Below are positions 59,701-61,828 of a stretch of DNA of 64,000 nt, piece by piece. Both the position numbers and the translations under genes were made by a program. Each line of letters begins with the position of its first letter. The first letter of the stretch is position 1. This stretch comes from Vitellaria paradoxa (taxonomy: Eukaryota > Streptophyta > Magnoliopsida > Ericales > Sapotaceae): positions 33,365,176 through 33,429,175 of the forward strand of contig CM034238.1 in NCBI GenBank assembly GCA_019916065.1, given 5' to 3'. The notes under the pieces are model-generated. The model searched no databases, was not told where the DNA came from, and saw only the letters and a list, made by a program, of their open reading frames with translations.

Positions 59701-61828
59701 TGTATATTTGATTTGGTTAATATTTATATCCCTTTTAATCTGTAAAATTGCATGTAAGCTACAGCTCGTGAATTCTCAGAGAATAATCCACATCTTTTTA
59801 ACCCTTGATTGCGGGCTCCTAGTTAGTTGAGTTATATTTGCTCATTCAATATTATGAATTAAGGTTTTATTGTTGCCTAAAGCAAAGCACCCACCACATA
59901 TTTATAGCCCCTTATTGAAGCTCCCGATTAGTTGAGTGATATTGTTAGATCAATAATTATAATTAAGGTTTTATTGTTGTTTCTAACATTTGTTTAGCCT
60001 TAATCATATTAGTAAAGTAGTTAGTAACTTAGCATTGAATACAAAAGGACATTTACTTTTCAAGTCATCAATTGTCTCAAAAAATAAAGATTTTAGAAAA
60101 TGAACCCAACAATGTATATGAAACTATCACAAAATTTCCCTTCGCATGCAAGCCAGACTCACATGTGGGCCAAAGAGGCAAATAAATTTTTAACAAACAT
60201 AGCACACCGACACAATTAGATAAGAGTGCACAAGAACAAATGAAAAATAAACACTAATAACAAGACTCAAACTCTTCCTTTTCCAAAGCTCTCATTCCAT
60301 GTTAAAAATTGTCTAACACACTTAAACTTTCAGAAAATTGACCCAACAATATATACAAAGTTATCTGATTTTACCTAATGTTGGTTTACATTAATGGAGG
60401 GTGCTGAGAGAGGCAAGGCACGAGTCAAACCTCAACTTGGCATTATAGTATTGAATGTAAGTTTATTTTGTTATGAATCTAGGTGGGCCTTCAGACGGTA
60501 TATATTTTGCCCTAATTGATTTTTCAAGGTGTTTTTGGAATTTGAACCACTTGCCAATCTGATGTAGATTATATAGTCTATCTAATTACCTACTGAATTT
60601 ACAAAACTTTATCCTCCTTTTATTTATTTTGACAAGCAATAAAATGTATGCGTTAAACAAGAAGCCTCAACGAAAAGCCAAATGCACCTAATAAGGACCA
60701 AACCAAGATGTACCTAATTAAGTCCATACTCTTTACAACTCCCTATTCTCTTGAAAATCCAAAATTTTGACCTGGGATGGGTTGAAACTTACCCAAGGAC
60801 CAACTACACAAAATGACATAAAATTATTTTTCAATCTATACCCCTAAATGTTCTTCTATTCATTCCCCTGAATCAAACACGTCAAAGAAAAATAGGCTAA
60901 AATCAAAGCCTCCCTGTTCATTCCCCACACTCCCCCTTATTAGAGCAGCATGGCATATTAGTACTAGCAATTTAGCACAAATAGTATTCTAGTTATGACA
61001 CTTATTTTATTGTTGCGGGTTTAATTATCATATTCTTTGTGGGTTGACTTACAGAATTTTCTCTTTTCCTACTTGTACTTCACTTAAATGGAGTAACGCT
61101 TTCATGGCATCAGAACGGCGATTCCACTGTGGGATCTGTTAATAAAAGTCATTGTTGTGAAAAATTCGAGAGCTTCAGAGAAAATTAGTAATGCTTTTTA
61201 TCTGAACTTCCAATCTAAAATTTGGTGTAAAACGCAATTCAAACCACTTTCAAGTACCGTATGCATCATATAAATGATTACTAGACACAGAACTAACTAT
61301 TGGAAAGGACAGTGAAAATTATCCCCAATGTGCCAGTCACGAACAATGTGGAAATGGAGAAAAGGTACCTGTCATATGACTAGAGATATAACATAAACTC
61401 AATTGAAAAGAAGCTCCAACATTTGATAAACCTTCTTCAATCAGAAAATGTGTCTTGTTAAACTCATATTCACCTATCAGACTATCATCATTTTCTTCAA
61501 GTTCAAAGGTGAAATGTGATAAAGACAACAAGATTCACAGGCTGATACAAATTCTCGAAGTTCATTATTACAAATATTACACCCATAAAATCAACAAATG
61601 GGAGAGCAAAAAATAGTTGCGAATTCAAATTCCATGTATCACCATATGAATTTTTTCAATTATCTGCAGGAAAATTAAACAAATTTGTCATGAAATACAA
61701 TACCCAAAACATTATTGGAAATATTTGCAATAAAACATACCTTTCACTACCATTTCCATGGGCAAGTAGCCTCCTATTAAATCAATAAACTTAGAGTCCA
61801 CTTTAGAGGCCAACTCAGTTTCAACAAA
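5246..61828 (-). CDS. NQR: SDR-MDR fusion oxidoreductase (NQR/ARP-like), 13 C-terminal exons of a gene that starts beyond the window
   Basis: The joined exons encode 436 residues that I recognise by close, colinear similarity to Arabidopsis At1g49670 (NQR/ARP), about 630 residues in full. Visible residues 1-30 are the tail of a short-chain dehydrogenase domain. About 31-92 are the conserved linker ([16 protein letters not shown]). About 93-436 are a medium-chain, zinc-independent quinone-oxidoreductase-type domain: GroES-like part with [21 protein letters not shown] in place of the zinc GHE motif, NAD(P)H-binding [14 protein letters not shown] at 240-253, and DRVIDYK. The family is expected to reduce quinones or enones with NAD(P)H; the substrate is not shown by sequence. 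Every intron is GT-AG, all junctions keep frame, and there is no stop before the terminal TGA, so the gene looks functional. Roughly 190 N-terminal residues, promoter and 5' UTR lie past 64000. Confidence 0.96.
5408..5494 (-). CDS. NQR: NQR-like exon 12
   Basis: Residues 392-420, [20 protein letters not shown] then LHSGGSTGK. The LxSGxSTGK(V/I)V motif is typical of the C-terminus of quinone oxidoreductases. Acceptor TGACAG, donor GTAAGC; the next intron is only 111 bp. Confidence 0.96.
5816..5841. repeat. (GA)n microsatellite
   Basis: About 12 uninterrupted GA repeats in the large 3' intron of the host gene. Confidence 0.9.
6986..7008. repeat. (AG)n microsatellite
   Basis: About 11 AG repeats in the same intron, in a stretch (6770-7800) that reads like decayed LTR-element sequence (repeated CCCGATTTTTTATTTCG, GGGCCATTAAT) but has no definable ends. 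Confidence 0.85.
7870..8740. mobile_element. Possible terminal-inverted-repeat element with an internal retroposon fragment
   Basis: The left part (GGGTACCCACCTAAGTATCC, CCAAACCCAAACCCG) and the right part read in reverse (AGGAATGTCAATGGGATGG, GGTTACCTAACTCG, CCAATCCC) share the word pattern of common plant TIR elements that begin (A)GGNGTGTCAATGGG. Inside, at about 8150-8450, a poly-T run followed by AAAAGGTAAAAGAAATATAC resembles the 3' end of a minus-strand LINE. Target duplications and exact borders were not found. Confidence 0.35.
8920..9362 (+). repeat. 5' LTR of gag-type element 1
   Basis: Begins TGATGAGG, ends CCACATCA. The conserved block CCCTAATTAGGGTTAATAAG occurs in both LTRs. 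The downstream half is a pyrimidine-rich TTCTTCTTC tract typical of a transcribed R/U5 region. Confidence 0.85.
10207..10640 (+). pseudogene. Ty3/gypsy-type gag remnant
   Basis: The first reading frame (10207-10392) contains [20 protein letters not shown] followed by [13 protein letters not shown]. This is the pattern of plant gypsy gag (a PxFxG...xPxEFLDWL...EKVFEYHDV...DDQKV core). After a stop the reading continues to [14 protein letters not shown], matching the gag MKxxLRxRFLPxxY motif, with further stops. It is degenerate and too short for a working capsid protein. Confidence 0.75.
10783..11553 (+). pseudogene. Unclassified degenerate coding remnant in element 1
   Basis: A 71-residue frame (10783-10998) starting [14 protein letters not shown], followed by broken frames including [17 protein letters not shown] at about 11407-11460. 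The latter is recognisably similar to [17 protein letters not shown] in another element at 40019-40072, so this was once a shared coding region. I do not recognise its function. Confidence 0.5.
11877..12221 (+). repeat. 3' LTR of gag-type element 1
   Basis: Begins TGATGAGG and ends CTACAATA, a mutated version of the expected CATCA end; CTTGG follows immediately. Confidence 0.85.
12227..12549. other. Flank of element 1, probable older repeat
   Basis: GC-richer than its surroundings and without a coding frame. It may continue the unclassified sequence left of 8915, into which element 1 inserted. Confidence 0.3.
12563..12781 (+). mobile_element. tRNA-derived SINE, family A, copy 1
   Basis: A tRNA-like head with box A-like TAGTCGAGCGG and box B GAGTTCGAATCCC, a body with GGTTTACCCATCGGTTACGC and TGCAATAAACC, and a poly(A)-rich tail. 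Flanked by a 13-bp target duplication AGATTGSTTATTT (12550-12562 and 12782-12794). The same family recurs at 19447-19636. Confidence 0.88.
13449..13735. repeat. Tandem duplication, unit 142 bp
   Basis: Two diverged copies start at 13449 and 13591 with GTGCTATTAATCCTTGAGG. Both contain AGGCCCCATA-TTACACC and end with CTCTATCAGATGGTGA. The array lies just beyond exon 11 in the intron. Confidence 0.8.
13815..13901 (-). CDS. NQR: NQR-like exon 11
   Basis: Residues 363-391, [20 protein letters not shown] then HLYSLGKLK, the helical C-terminal part of the MDR domain. Acceptor TTTCAG, donor GTAATA. Followed by an 8.3 kb intron. Confidence 0.96.
13902..15649 (-). other. NQR: Intron between exons 11 and 10
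   Basis: 1748 bp, GT-AG, with no transposable element or coding signal that I can define. The short ORFs here are chance frames. Confidence 0.7.
15650..15727 (-). CDS. NQR: NQR-like exon 10
   Basis: Residues 337-362, [19 protein letters not shown] then LAKSQTV. Colinear with Arabidopsis NQR (YQGEKGWEP). Acceptor TTTCAG, donor GTAAGT. Confidence 0.95.
15728..18002 (-). other. NQR: Intron between exons 10 and 9
   Basis: 2275 bp, AT-rich, with no recognised insertion. About 17340-17720 has internally repeated phrases (CACTAGTACATA, CACTGGTATATG, TCAAAAACTTT) that may be a decayed repeat. Confidence 0.6.
18003..18131 (-). CDS. NQR: NQR-like exon 9
   Basis: Residues 294-336, [39 protein letters not shown], ending MISQ. 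VYESVGG is the conserved Rossmann strand of this family. Acceptor TTTCAG, donor GTACAT. Confidence 0.96.
18788..18907 (-). CDS. NQR: NQR-like exon 8
   Basis: Residues 254-293, [19 protein letters not shown], then [19 protein letters not shown]. The GVDRVIDYK segment is the conserved edge of the Rossmann fold involved in NADPH preference. Acceptor GTGCAG, donor GTATGT. A SINE and a LINE sit just upstream in the same intron. Confidence 0.96.
19447..19636 (-). mobile_element. tRNA-derived SINE, family A, copy 2
   Basis: Read on the minus strand: CCCTCAGGGTTAGTCTAAGTGG head, box B TGGTTCGATTCC, the family-A body words GGTTTATCTATCGGCTACGC and CTACAATAAACC, then TTACCAAAAGG and a poly(A) tail (poly-T at 19447-19461). 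Flanked by the 16-bp duplication CAATAAARTTCAATTT (19431-19446 and 19637-19652). It has the same polarity as the host gene. Confidence 0.9.
19703..20280 (+). pseudogene. LINE ORF2 endonuclease (truncated)
   Basis: The frame runs from [14 protein letters not shown] through [48 protein letters not shown] and ASDHFPL. These are motifs of exonuclease-endonuclease-phosphatase domains; GGDFN and SDHFPL hold active-site Asp, Asn and His. The N-terminal half, with the catalytic Glu of QETK, is missing, so it cannot nick DNA. Confidence 0.85.
20430..20840 (+). pseudogene. LINE ORF2 endonuclease-RT spacer
   Basis: Typical plant L1 spacer: [20 protein letters not shown] and [10 protein letters not shown]. 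It is out of frame with the endonuclease part and closes before the RT part, so at least two frameshifts separate the pieces. Confidence 0.85.
20840..23128 (+). pseudogene. LINE ORF2 reverse transcriptase and C-terminal zinc-binding region
   Basis: Open for 733 residues from 20927, with the same frame extending left across one stop (APRPDG-stop-AIAFFQ) to about 20840. RT motifs: [30 protein letters not shown], a motif A that reads LVIEKTFDH where LDIEKAYDH is expected, [12 protein letters not shown] and [11 protein letters not shown] with the catalytic FADD pair. The C-terminal part has [28 protein letters not shown] and [10 protein letters not shown], the zf-RVT region. Loss of the first motif A aspartate should abolish activity despite the long frame. 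Confidence 0.92.
23215..24782. other. NQR: Intron sequence without recognised element
   Basis: Part of the exon 8-7 intron. Small frames at 24133-24710 show no family resemblance. Confidence 0.5.
24783..24844 (-). mobile_element. Extremely truncated retroposon insertion: 26 bp between 18-bp direct repeats
   Basis: CCTGTCATGCCTTTTAAT occurs at 24783-24800 and again, identical, at 24827-24844. The 26 bases between them read, on the minus strand, TTACTTATCAA followed by an (AT)n tail. TTAC-TATCAA is how the 3' ends of the LINE and family-B SINE in this window finish, so this looks like a target-primed insertion that copied only the last bases of its template. Confidence 0.6.
25001..25244. repeat. 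Tandem duplication, unit 122 bp
   Basis: Two nearly identical copies at 25001-25122 and 25123-25244 start CATCAAGCTCCTTTCA and include AAAGTTGCGTAAAGAGAGG. They differ at only a few positions, so the duplication is fairly recent. It lies 210 bp from exon 7. Confidence 0.9.
25455..25529 (-). CDS. NQR: NQR-like exon 7 (NAD(P)H-binding loop)
   Basis: Residues 229-253, ending [23 protein letters not shown] at 242-248 is the glycine-rich nucleotide-binding turn typical of quinone oxidoreductases (AAxGGVG in most relatives). Acceptor TTTTAG, donor GTTTGT. Confidence 0.96.
25687..25782 (-). CDS. NQR: NQR-like exon 6
   Basis: Residues 197-228, [15 protein letters not shown] then [17 protein letters not shown], the helix leading into the nucleotide-binding fold. 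Acceptor CAACAG, donor GTTAGC (non-consensus at the third to sixth intron bases but still GT). Confidence 0.96.
25909..26010 (-). CDS. NQR: NQR-like exon 5
   Basis: Residues 163-196, [18 protein letters not shown] through [11 protein letters not shown], the GroES-like core. Phase 0 at both borders; acceptor TTGCAG, donor GTATGT. It is followed by a 126-bp intron, so exons 5-7 form the one compact cluster in the middle of the gene. Confidence 0.96.
26439..26749 (+). repeat. 5' LTR of the chromovirus
   Basis: 311 bp, TG...CA. It has repeated GTTAGTTAG words, a TACAAATAGTAGAAGAGG stretch where the 3' LTR reads TATAAATAG (a TATA box), and a TTCTATTCAATTC end. Confidence 0.93.
26800..27985 (+). 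pseudogene. Chromovirus gag with zinc knuckle
   Basis: Starts at ATG 26800 ([11 protein letters not shown]), hits a stop after about 20 codons, and continues in shifted frames: [31 protein letters not shown] (the gag core PRFxGxNPxGW), then, past the [24 protein letters not shown]. The knuckle reads [14 protein letters not shown], keeping the Cys-Cys-His-Cys ligands but with Arg replacing the usual Gly before His. Multiple frameshifts make it non-functional. Confidence 0.88.
27414..27530 (+). mobile_element. tRNA-derived SINE, family B, copy 1, inside gag
   Basis: Box A TTAGCTCGGTGGTTGAG and box B AAGTTCGAACCTGG, a C-run, then ACTTACCTATCAAAAAAAAA. Flanked by an 18-bp near-perfect duplication of gag sequence, AGATTTGGCSCAAATTCY (27396-27413 and 27531-27548), so it inserted after the chromovirus. 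Confidence 0.9.
28122..28500 (+). pseudogene. Chromovirus aspartic protease remnant
   Basis: [20 protein letters not shown] corresponds to the (L/I)IDSGSTHNF active-site motif of plant gypsy proteases, with the catalytic Asp changed to Asn. VVVADGTRL follows. The frame then breaks; the downstream MVLGIxWL-like segment (28356-28380) survives only with a stop. Confidence 0.85.
28700..29293 (+). pseudogene. Chromovirus reverse transcriptase
   Basis: Motifs in order: [69 protein letters not shown] (SE replaces the usual FG), [12 protein letters not shown] with both catalytic aspartates, and EYLGHLV. It ends at a stop just after the last motif, beside an A-run that probably slipped. Confidence 0.92.
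29290..30000 (+). pseudogene. Chromovirus RT thumb and RNase H
   Basis: [36 protein letters not shown], then the RNase H start [28 protein letters not shown] region, the stop at 29645, [15 protein letters not shown], and TDHQSLKYI. It contains at least one stop and one frameshift. Confidence 0.88.
30120..30830 (+). pseudogene. Chromovirus integrase
   Basis: A degraded HHCC finger ([12 protein letters not shown] ... CDVCQRYKG, with a frameshift) leads into the catalytic core: [43 protein letters not shown], and in another frame [19 protein letters not shown]. The Asp, Asp and Glu positions are still present but spread over two frames, so no active enzyme can be made. Confidence 0.9.
30908..31402 (+). 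pseudogene. Integrase C-terminus and chromodomain
   Basis: [19 protein letters not shown] and [11 protein letters not shown] are the usual post-core linker. [20 protein letters not shown] is the GPY-type module. The end, [20 protein letters not shown] then EDAAWVD, is a chromodomain (VLxxRxxKRGNKxVxQxLVxWxxxxxEDATWE). This piece is open to its stop at 31400-31402. Confidence 0.88.
31433..31740 (+). repeat. 3' LTR of the chromovirus
   Basis: 308 bp, with intact TATAAATAG. Preceded by CAGGCGATAGGGAAT, the likely polypurine tract. Confidence 0.93.
31746..33369. other. NQR: Intron sequence between two retroelements
   Basis: No gene. It holds a poly-C/poly-A tract at 32561-32586, following words (GCAGTGGCAAAGCCACG, AAGGGGGTAACATGACCC) that recall a common hAT-type MITE end, but I could not find the partner end. 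Confidence 0.4.
32708..32739. repeat. (GA)n microsatellite
   Basis: About 16 uninterrupted repeats, the longest dinucleotide run in the window. Confidence 0.92.
33952..34245 (+). pseudogene. Copia 1 protease region
   Basis: [16 protein letters not shown] corresponds to the copia WIIDSGATDHM motif with the catalytic Asp-Ser changed to Asn-Leu, followed by [11 protein letters not shown] and [17 protein letters not shown], the standard downstream motifs. It cannot be an active protease. Confidence 0.9.
34450..35321 (+). pseudogene. Copia 1 integrase
   Basis: [12 protein letters not shown] completes the HHCC finger. IPSDICGPS and [12 protein letters not shown] hold the first Asp. [11 protein letters not shown] has Asn where the second catalytic Asp should be (FRSDNA), and [15 protein letters not shown] has Lys where the catalytic Glu (GVAERKNRHL) belongs. 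In-frame stops and a frameshift lead to [19 protein letters not shown], the conserved integrase tail. Confidence 0.9.
35830..36795 (+). pseudogene. Copia 1 reverse transcriptase
   Basis: [38 protein letters not shown] sequence in shifted frames, [13 protein letters not shown], then [14 protein letters not shown] with an intact YVDD box and [20 protein letters not shown]. The C-terminal part is a clean 144-residue frame from 36359; the N-terminal part is broken. Confidence 0.9.
36771..37275 (+). pseudogene. Copia 1 RNase H
   Basis: [20 protein letters not shown], then in another frame [30 protein letters not shown] and [14 protein letters not shown], the standard copia RNase H C-terminus. A frameshift lies at the A-run near 36950. 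Confidence 0.9.
37329..37675 (+). repeat. 3' LTR of copia 1
   Basis: Starts TGCTAGAAAATGTATTTAGG, includes TTCTTCTTCTCTGATTTTC near its end, and finishes at about 37675; the precise last base is uncertain because no second LTR is available. Confidence 0.65.
38060..38225 (+). pseudogene. hAT-type transposase C-terminal fragment
   Basis: [20 protein letters not shown], then [17 protein letters not shown] and [16 protein letters not shown]. It matches the last part of plant hAT dimerisation-domain/TTF-type proteins (ERAFSAMKIVKxRLRNRMGDEWLNDxLVxYIERDIF...EKIMQRFQNM). Only about 50 residues remain and no terminal inverted repeat was found. Confidence 0.7.
38783..38863 (-). CDS. NQR: NQR-like exon 4
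   Basis: Residues 136-162: [11 protein letters not shown], a short lysine-containing insert relative to Arabidopsis, then LPFDAGFE. The Phe in GFE takes the place of the zinc-binding His of classical alcohol dehydrogenases, which marks the zinc-free quinone oxidoreductase branch. The exon is isolated by introns of 9.3 and 12.8 kb. Confidence 0.96.
38864..39239. other. NQR: Start of the exon 4-3 intron
   Basis: No clear feature. This is where the missing 5' part of the neighbouring gag-type LTR element would have to be; no LTR resembling 40389-40448 is seen. Confidence 0.4.
39240..40448 (+). mobile_element. Gag-type LTR element 4, internal remnant and start of its 3' LTR
   Basis: [17 protein letters not shown] at 40019-40072 matches [17 protein letters not shown] in element 1, and GAGTTTTTCTCCAAC at 40371-40385 matches the tail GAGTTTTTCTCAACC there. 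The 3' LTR begins TGTTATAAAATGG at 40389 and is cut by a copia element after 40448; it resumes at 47342 with the same words (GGATTTTATT, TTATTTAGGATT). The 5' LTR was not found. Confidence 0.6.
39797..39900 (-). mobile_element. tRNA-derived SINE, family B, copy 2
   Basis: On the minus strand: box A TTTAGCTCAGTGGAGC, box B GGGTTCGATCCCGG, CCACTTACCAATC and a poly(A) tail. Flanked by the exact 13-bp duplication GAATAGTAAGTTT (39784-39796 and 39901-39913). Inserted into gag-type element 4. Confidence 0.9.
40449..40646 (-). repeat. 3' LTR of copia 2
   Basis: Aligns along its full length with 47144-47341. On the minus strand it is preceded by TAGCTTGAGTGAGAG, a decayed form of the copia polypurine tract TTGAGGGGGAG. 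Confidence 0.88.
40680..41686 (-). pseudogene. Copia 2 reverse transcriptase C-terminus and RNase H
   Basis: Resumes with RAWFG directly at the insertion point, completing the LKQSPRAWFG motif. [17 protein letters not shown] follows: the YVDD catalytic box normally found between HSVFY and GDDS is gone. Later motifs: [60 protein letters not shown] and [18 protein letters not shown]. Confidence 0.88.
41687..42060 (+). repeat. 5' LTR of non-autonomous element 2
   Basis: TGATGCGGAAG...CTGCATCA, with TATTTAAAGGC as probable TATA box near 41892 and a TTCTTCTTC-rich second half. Confidence 0.93.
42496..43188 (+). CDS. Acidic 230-residue ORF of non-autonomous element 2
   Basis: An uninterrupted frame from ATG 42496. 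Residues 1-20 are [20 protein letters not shown], heptad-like and compatible with a short coiled coil as at the N-terminus of many gag proteins. Residues about 70-110 are strongly acidic ([22 protein letters not shown]). There is no zinc knuckle and no protease, RT or integrase motif. The end shares LWxxLxHP and a downstream nucleotide tail with element 3. I do not recognise the family; it probably derives from a gag plus a displaced fragment of the Ty3/gypsy polyprotein end. Whether it is translated is unknown. Confidence 0.5.
   Translation: MQTQIAALTEAIQRLNARLDTWEEYYWPSNPIHLYSNQISNSKSNTVSASLFGALSEIPKVIDEPNRKSGDDHFEVKREPNDDQIEELIYEPDPDDFYFSDDEDDDQIIGKPLDEIIATTEIIATNEVIFFFYEAQISSNITDIPVGTIKLKSMPKIYGASVDFVFPTPKLLPQVNSFFVFFQHLQVLFSESRDFYFGRLGRYTRFLSLLTRVHELWEQLEHPLCSWLGD
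43207..43226 (+). promoter_or_regulatory. Stem-loop-capable tail motif before the polypurine tract
   Basis: AACTCGACAGAGTCGAGTT is an 8-bp inverted repeat around AGA, followed by seven Ts. In frame it also reads NSTESSFF. Equivalent tails sit in elements 1 and 3, so it may be either a structural signal or a conserved coding remnant. Confidence 0.45.
43244..43616 (+). repeat. 3' LTR of non-autonomous element 2
   Basis: Same sequence as the 5' LTR with a handful of changes; its last bases are GCATAA instead of GCATCA. Confidence 0.93.
43622..44290 (-). pseudogene. Copia 2 reverse transcriptase, N-terminal part
   Basis: [58 protein letters not shown] and YMEQPHGFI are copia RT motifs. The piece ends at LYDLKQ, exactly where gag-type element 2 interrupts it at 43621. 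Confidence 0.85.
44430..45240 (-). pseudogene. Copia 2 integrase
   Basis: [16 protein letters not shown] and [18 protein letters not shown] cover the first catalytic Asp. Then [35 protein letters not shown] and [16 protein letters not shown] are standard copia integrase features. Many stops lie between. Confidence 0.85.
45780..46640 (-). pseudogene. Copia 2 gag
   Basis: Broken frames read [20 protein letters not shown], then [19 protein letters not shown] (copia gag core WLLNSMxPEI), RELFQLQ, and [20 protein letters not shown] (the FLxGLDPEYExVRSQ motif). Each block is separated by stops. Confidence 0.8.
47144..47341 (-). repeat. 5' LTR of copia 2
   Basis: Very AT-rich, with CTAAGTCTAGGGATAAT and AATAATCAGAGAGAACC on the minus strand. 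Confidence 0.88.
47342..47620 (+). mobile_element. Continuation of the 3' LTR of gag-type element 4
   Basis: Continues after the CTTAC copy of the copia target duplication. It contains a 46-bp tandem duplication (GTTAAATTCTAATGGATTTT twice, at about 47363 and 47409), a TATATAAAG TATA-like box at about 47486 and a pyrimidine-rich end. The right border is not fixed. Confidence 0.5.
48192..48318 (-). CDS. NQR: NQR-like exon 3 (start of MDR domain)
   Basis: One base completes Ile93, followed by residues 94-135, [16 protein letters not shown] through [13 protein letters not shown]. This is the N-terminal GroES-like strand set of quinone oxidoreductases. Arabidopsis has Met-Ile where this gene reads Ile-Val. 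Donor GTAAGT, acceptor TTCAG. Confidence 0.96.
48400..48681. other. NQR: Intron sequence beside exon 3
   Basis: No recognised feature besides A-rich tracts. Confidence 0.4.
48682..49760 (-). mobile_element. LINE 3' remnant, minus strand
   Basis: Read on the minus strand, broken frames give [21 protein letters not shown], the plant L1 zinc-binding region (ILTxDNLxxRGxxxxxWCxxC). It ends with TTTTATTTACTGATTAAAAA and an A tail (poly-T at 48682-48691). A 98-bp segment of it is tandemly duplicated. Left border uncertain; no duplication of the target found. Confidence 0.75.
48981..49177. repeat. Tandem duplication, unit about 98 bp, within the LINE remnant
   Basis: ATGATCAATAYGCTTCCA and CACCAATTCACAATAATTTG occur in two copies starting at 48981 and 49079, with about 10 percent differences by eye. 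Confidence 0.85.
49767..50349. mobile_element. Possible terminal-inverted-repeat element
   Basis: The left end ATGTTTCGAAACCTGGACTG and the right end read in reverse ATGTTTTAGAACTTGTATTG are imperfect inverted copies, and both continue into TTGAGC and AAGGGTCA-like words. The pattern resembles a common plant family with GGTTCAACC-rich ends. No transposase; target duplication not resolved. Confidence 0.4.
50468..50666 (-). repeat. 3' LTR of copia 3
   Basis: 199 bp, matching the 5' LTR with scattered changes, mostly transitions. Confidence 0.92.
50680..51330 (-). pseudogene. Copia 3 RNase H
   Basis: Short minus-strand blocks such as [15 protein letters not shown] (about 51130-51085) and [14 protein letters not shown] (about 51000-50960) are RNase H motifs. 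About 25 bases near 51000-51040 are repeated in tandem (CTTCCGCACTAGACCTTACC twice). Confidence 0.75.
51330..52250 (-). pseudogene. Copia 3 reverse transcriptase
   Basis: [60 protein letters not shown], then [13 protein letters not shown] and [17 protein letters not shown] with an intact YMDD box, IEEFEIGS. At least three frame breaks. Confidence 0.92.
52650..53710 (-). pseudogene. Copia 3 integrase
   Basis: Minus-strand frames contain [10 protein letters not shown] (finger region), [19 protein letters not shown] sequence, [24 protein letters not shown] motif around the first Asp at about 53365, and a late [17 protein letters not shown] segment near 53060. Stops interrupt repeatedly. Confidence 0.75.
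53810..54216. mobile_element. MITE with long terminal inverted repeats inside copia 3
   Basis: The left end GGCCGTTTGGAGGTTCAAAA and the right end read in reverse GGCCCATTTGGAGGCTCAAA are near-perfect inverted repeats. The interior repeats GTTTGGT, TTTGCTACAGTAAAAAA and CAACTTTT in both orientations, so nearly the whole 407 bp folds back. GGSCC-type ends suggest a hAT or PIF derivative. The duplicated target bases are not clear. Confidence 0.8.
54225..54420 (-). pseudogene. Copia 3 protease
   Basis: [20 protein letters not shown] on the minus strand near 54390-54340 keeps the catalytic DSGA. It is bracketed by the solo LTR upstream and the MITE downstream, so no continuous polyprotein can span it. 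Confidence 0.85.
54462..54743 (+). mobile_element. Solo LTR
   Basis: TGTTATGAACC...CACCTCA, 282 bp, flanked by the exact 5-bp duplication GATTT (54457-54461 and 54744-54748). It contains TATAAATAGG (54571-54580) as a TATA box and GTTAGTTAGTTA words like those in the chromovirus LTR, so the parent was probably a related Ty3/gypsy element. Internal region lost, presumably by LTR-LTR recombination. Confidence 0.82.
54870..55640 (-). pseudogene. Copia 3 gag with zinc knuckle
   Basis: [13 protein letters not shown], then [20 protein letters not shown] and [18 protein letters not shown] form the copia gag core. Further on, [20 protein letters not shown] is a CCHC knuckle resembling CxYCKKPxHTxExCWK. 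Stops and a frameshift lie between them. Confidence 0.88.
56166..56362 (-). repeat. 5' LTR of copia 3
   Basis: 197 bp. Minus-strand ends TGTGAAAAGAACAGCTG and CCTAATTTCTTCA. Confidence 0.92.
56494..56683 (-). CDS. NQR: NQR-like exon 2 (SDR-MDR linker)
   Basis: Carries residues 30-92 and two bases of Ile93. It holds the plant-typical linker [30 protein letters not shown], then a basic serine-rich stretch and PHNFEK. Acceptor TTCAG, donor GTAAGT. The frame is split 2/1 at both borders and restored by the neighbouring exons. Confidence 0.96.
57261..57323 (+). mobile_element. RTE-type LINE 3' tail
   Basis: CCAACCCCGACTAGTTTGGG, ACTAAGGTTTTG and then (TTGAG)n. This is the characteristic 3' end of plant RTE-clade LINEs, where GGGACTAAGGCTTTG is followed by a short tandem repeat in place of poly(A). 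Only about 60 bp remain. Confidence 0.75.
57431..57791 (+). repeat. 5' LTR of gag-type element 3
   Basis: 361 bp. CCTAGGATGCATCTTCAA and CTTTTGGCCTCCCCTA are shared with the 3' LTR; CTTCTTCTTCTC-rich end. Confidence 0.92.
58060..58395 (+). pseudogene. Ty3/gypsy gag C-terminal remnant in element 3
   Basis: [15 protein letters not shown], a stop, then [20 protein letters not shown] and [20 protein letters not shown]. It follows the plant gypsy gag pattern (GxRSVAEYxxEFEEL..RCNxxEDxxxxLxRFxxGLxxxLRREL). One stop splits the conserved block; otherwise the frame is open. Confidence 0.82.
58400..59040 (+). pseudogene. Degenerate acidic region and tail of element 3
   Basis: Short frames include [18 protein letters not shown] and, near the end, [18 protein letters not shown] and [15 protein letters not shown] running into the LTR. 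Same organisation as element 2 (acidic stretch, LWxxLx[10 protein letters not shown]). Confidence 0.6.
59058..59405 (+). repeat. 3' LTR of gag-type element 3
   Basis: 348 bp, lacking a short duplicated piece (CAATAATACATTCCCCTT) present in the 5' LTR. Confidence 0.92.
59411..61740 (-). other. NQR: Rest of the exon 2-1 intron
   Basis: No gene. A poly-C/poly-A tract lies at 59559-59583. A diverged local duplication is visible: GAATTAAGGTTTTATTGTTG at about 59856 recurs as AATTAAGGTTTTATTGTTG at about 59961, and AGAAAATGAACCCAACAAT at about 60095 recurs at about 60331. Confidence 0.5.
61741..61828 (-). CDS. NQR: NQR-like exon 1 of 13 visible (end of SDR domain)
   Basis: Encodes residues 1-29 and the first base of Gly30 (FVETELASK ... 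[11 protein letters not shown]). It aligns with the segment following LCPE in Arabidopsis NQR. Acceptor TGCAG, donor GTATG. The preceding exon, with the SDR catalytic Tyr-Lys region, is not between here and 64000. Confidence 0.93.

Noticed and set aside
61337..61531. 64-codon minus-strand ORF upstream of exon 2 that might be an extra NQR exon
   Set aside because: Exons 1 and 2 join in frame without it, and its sequence matches no part of the NQR protein.
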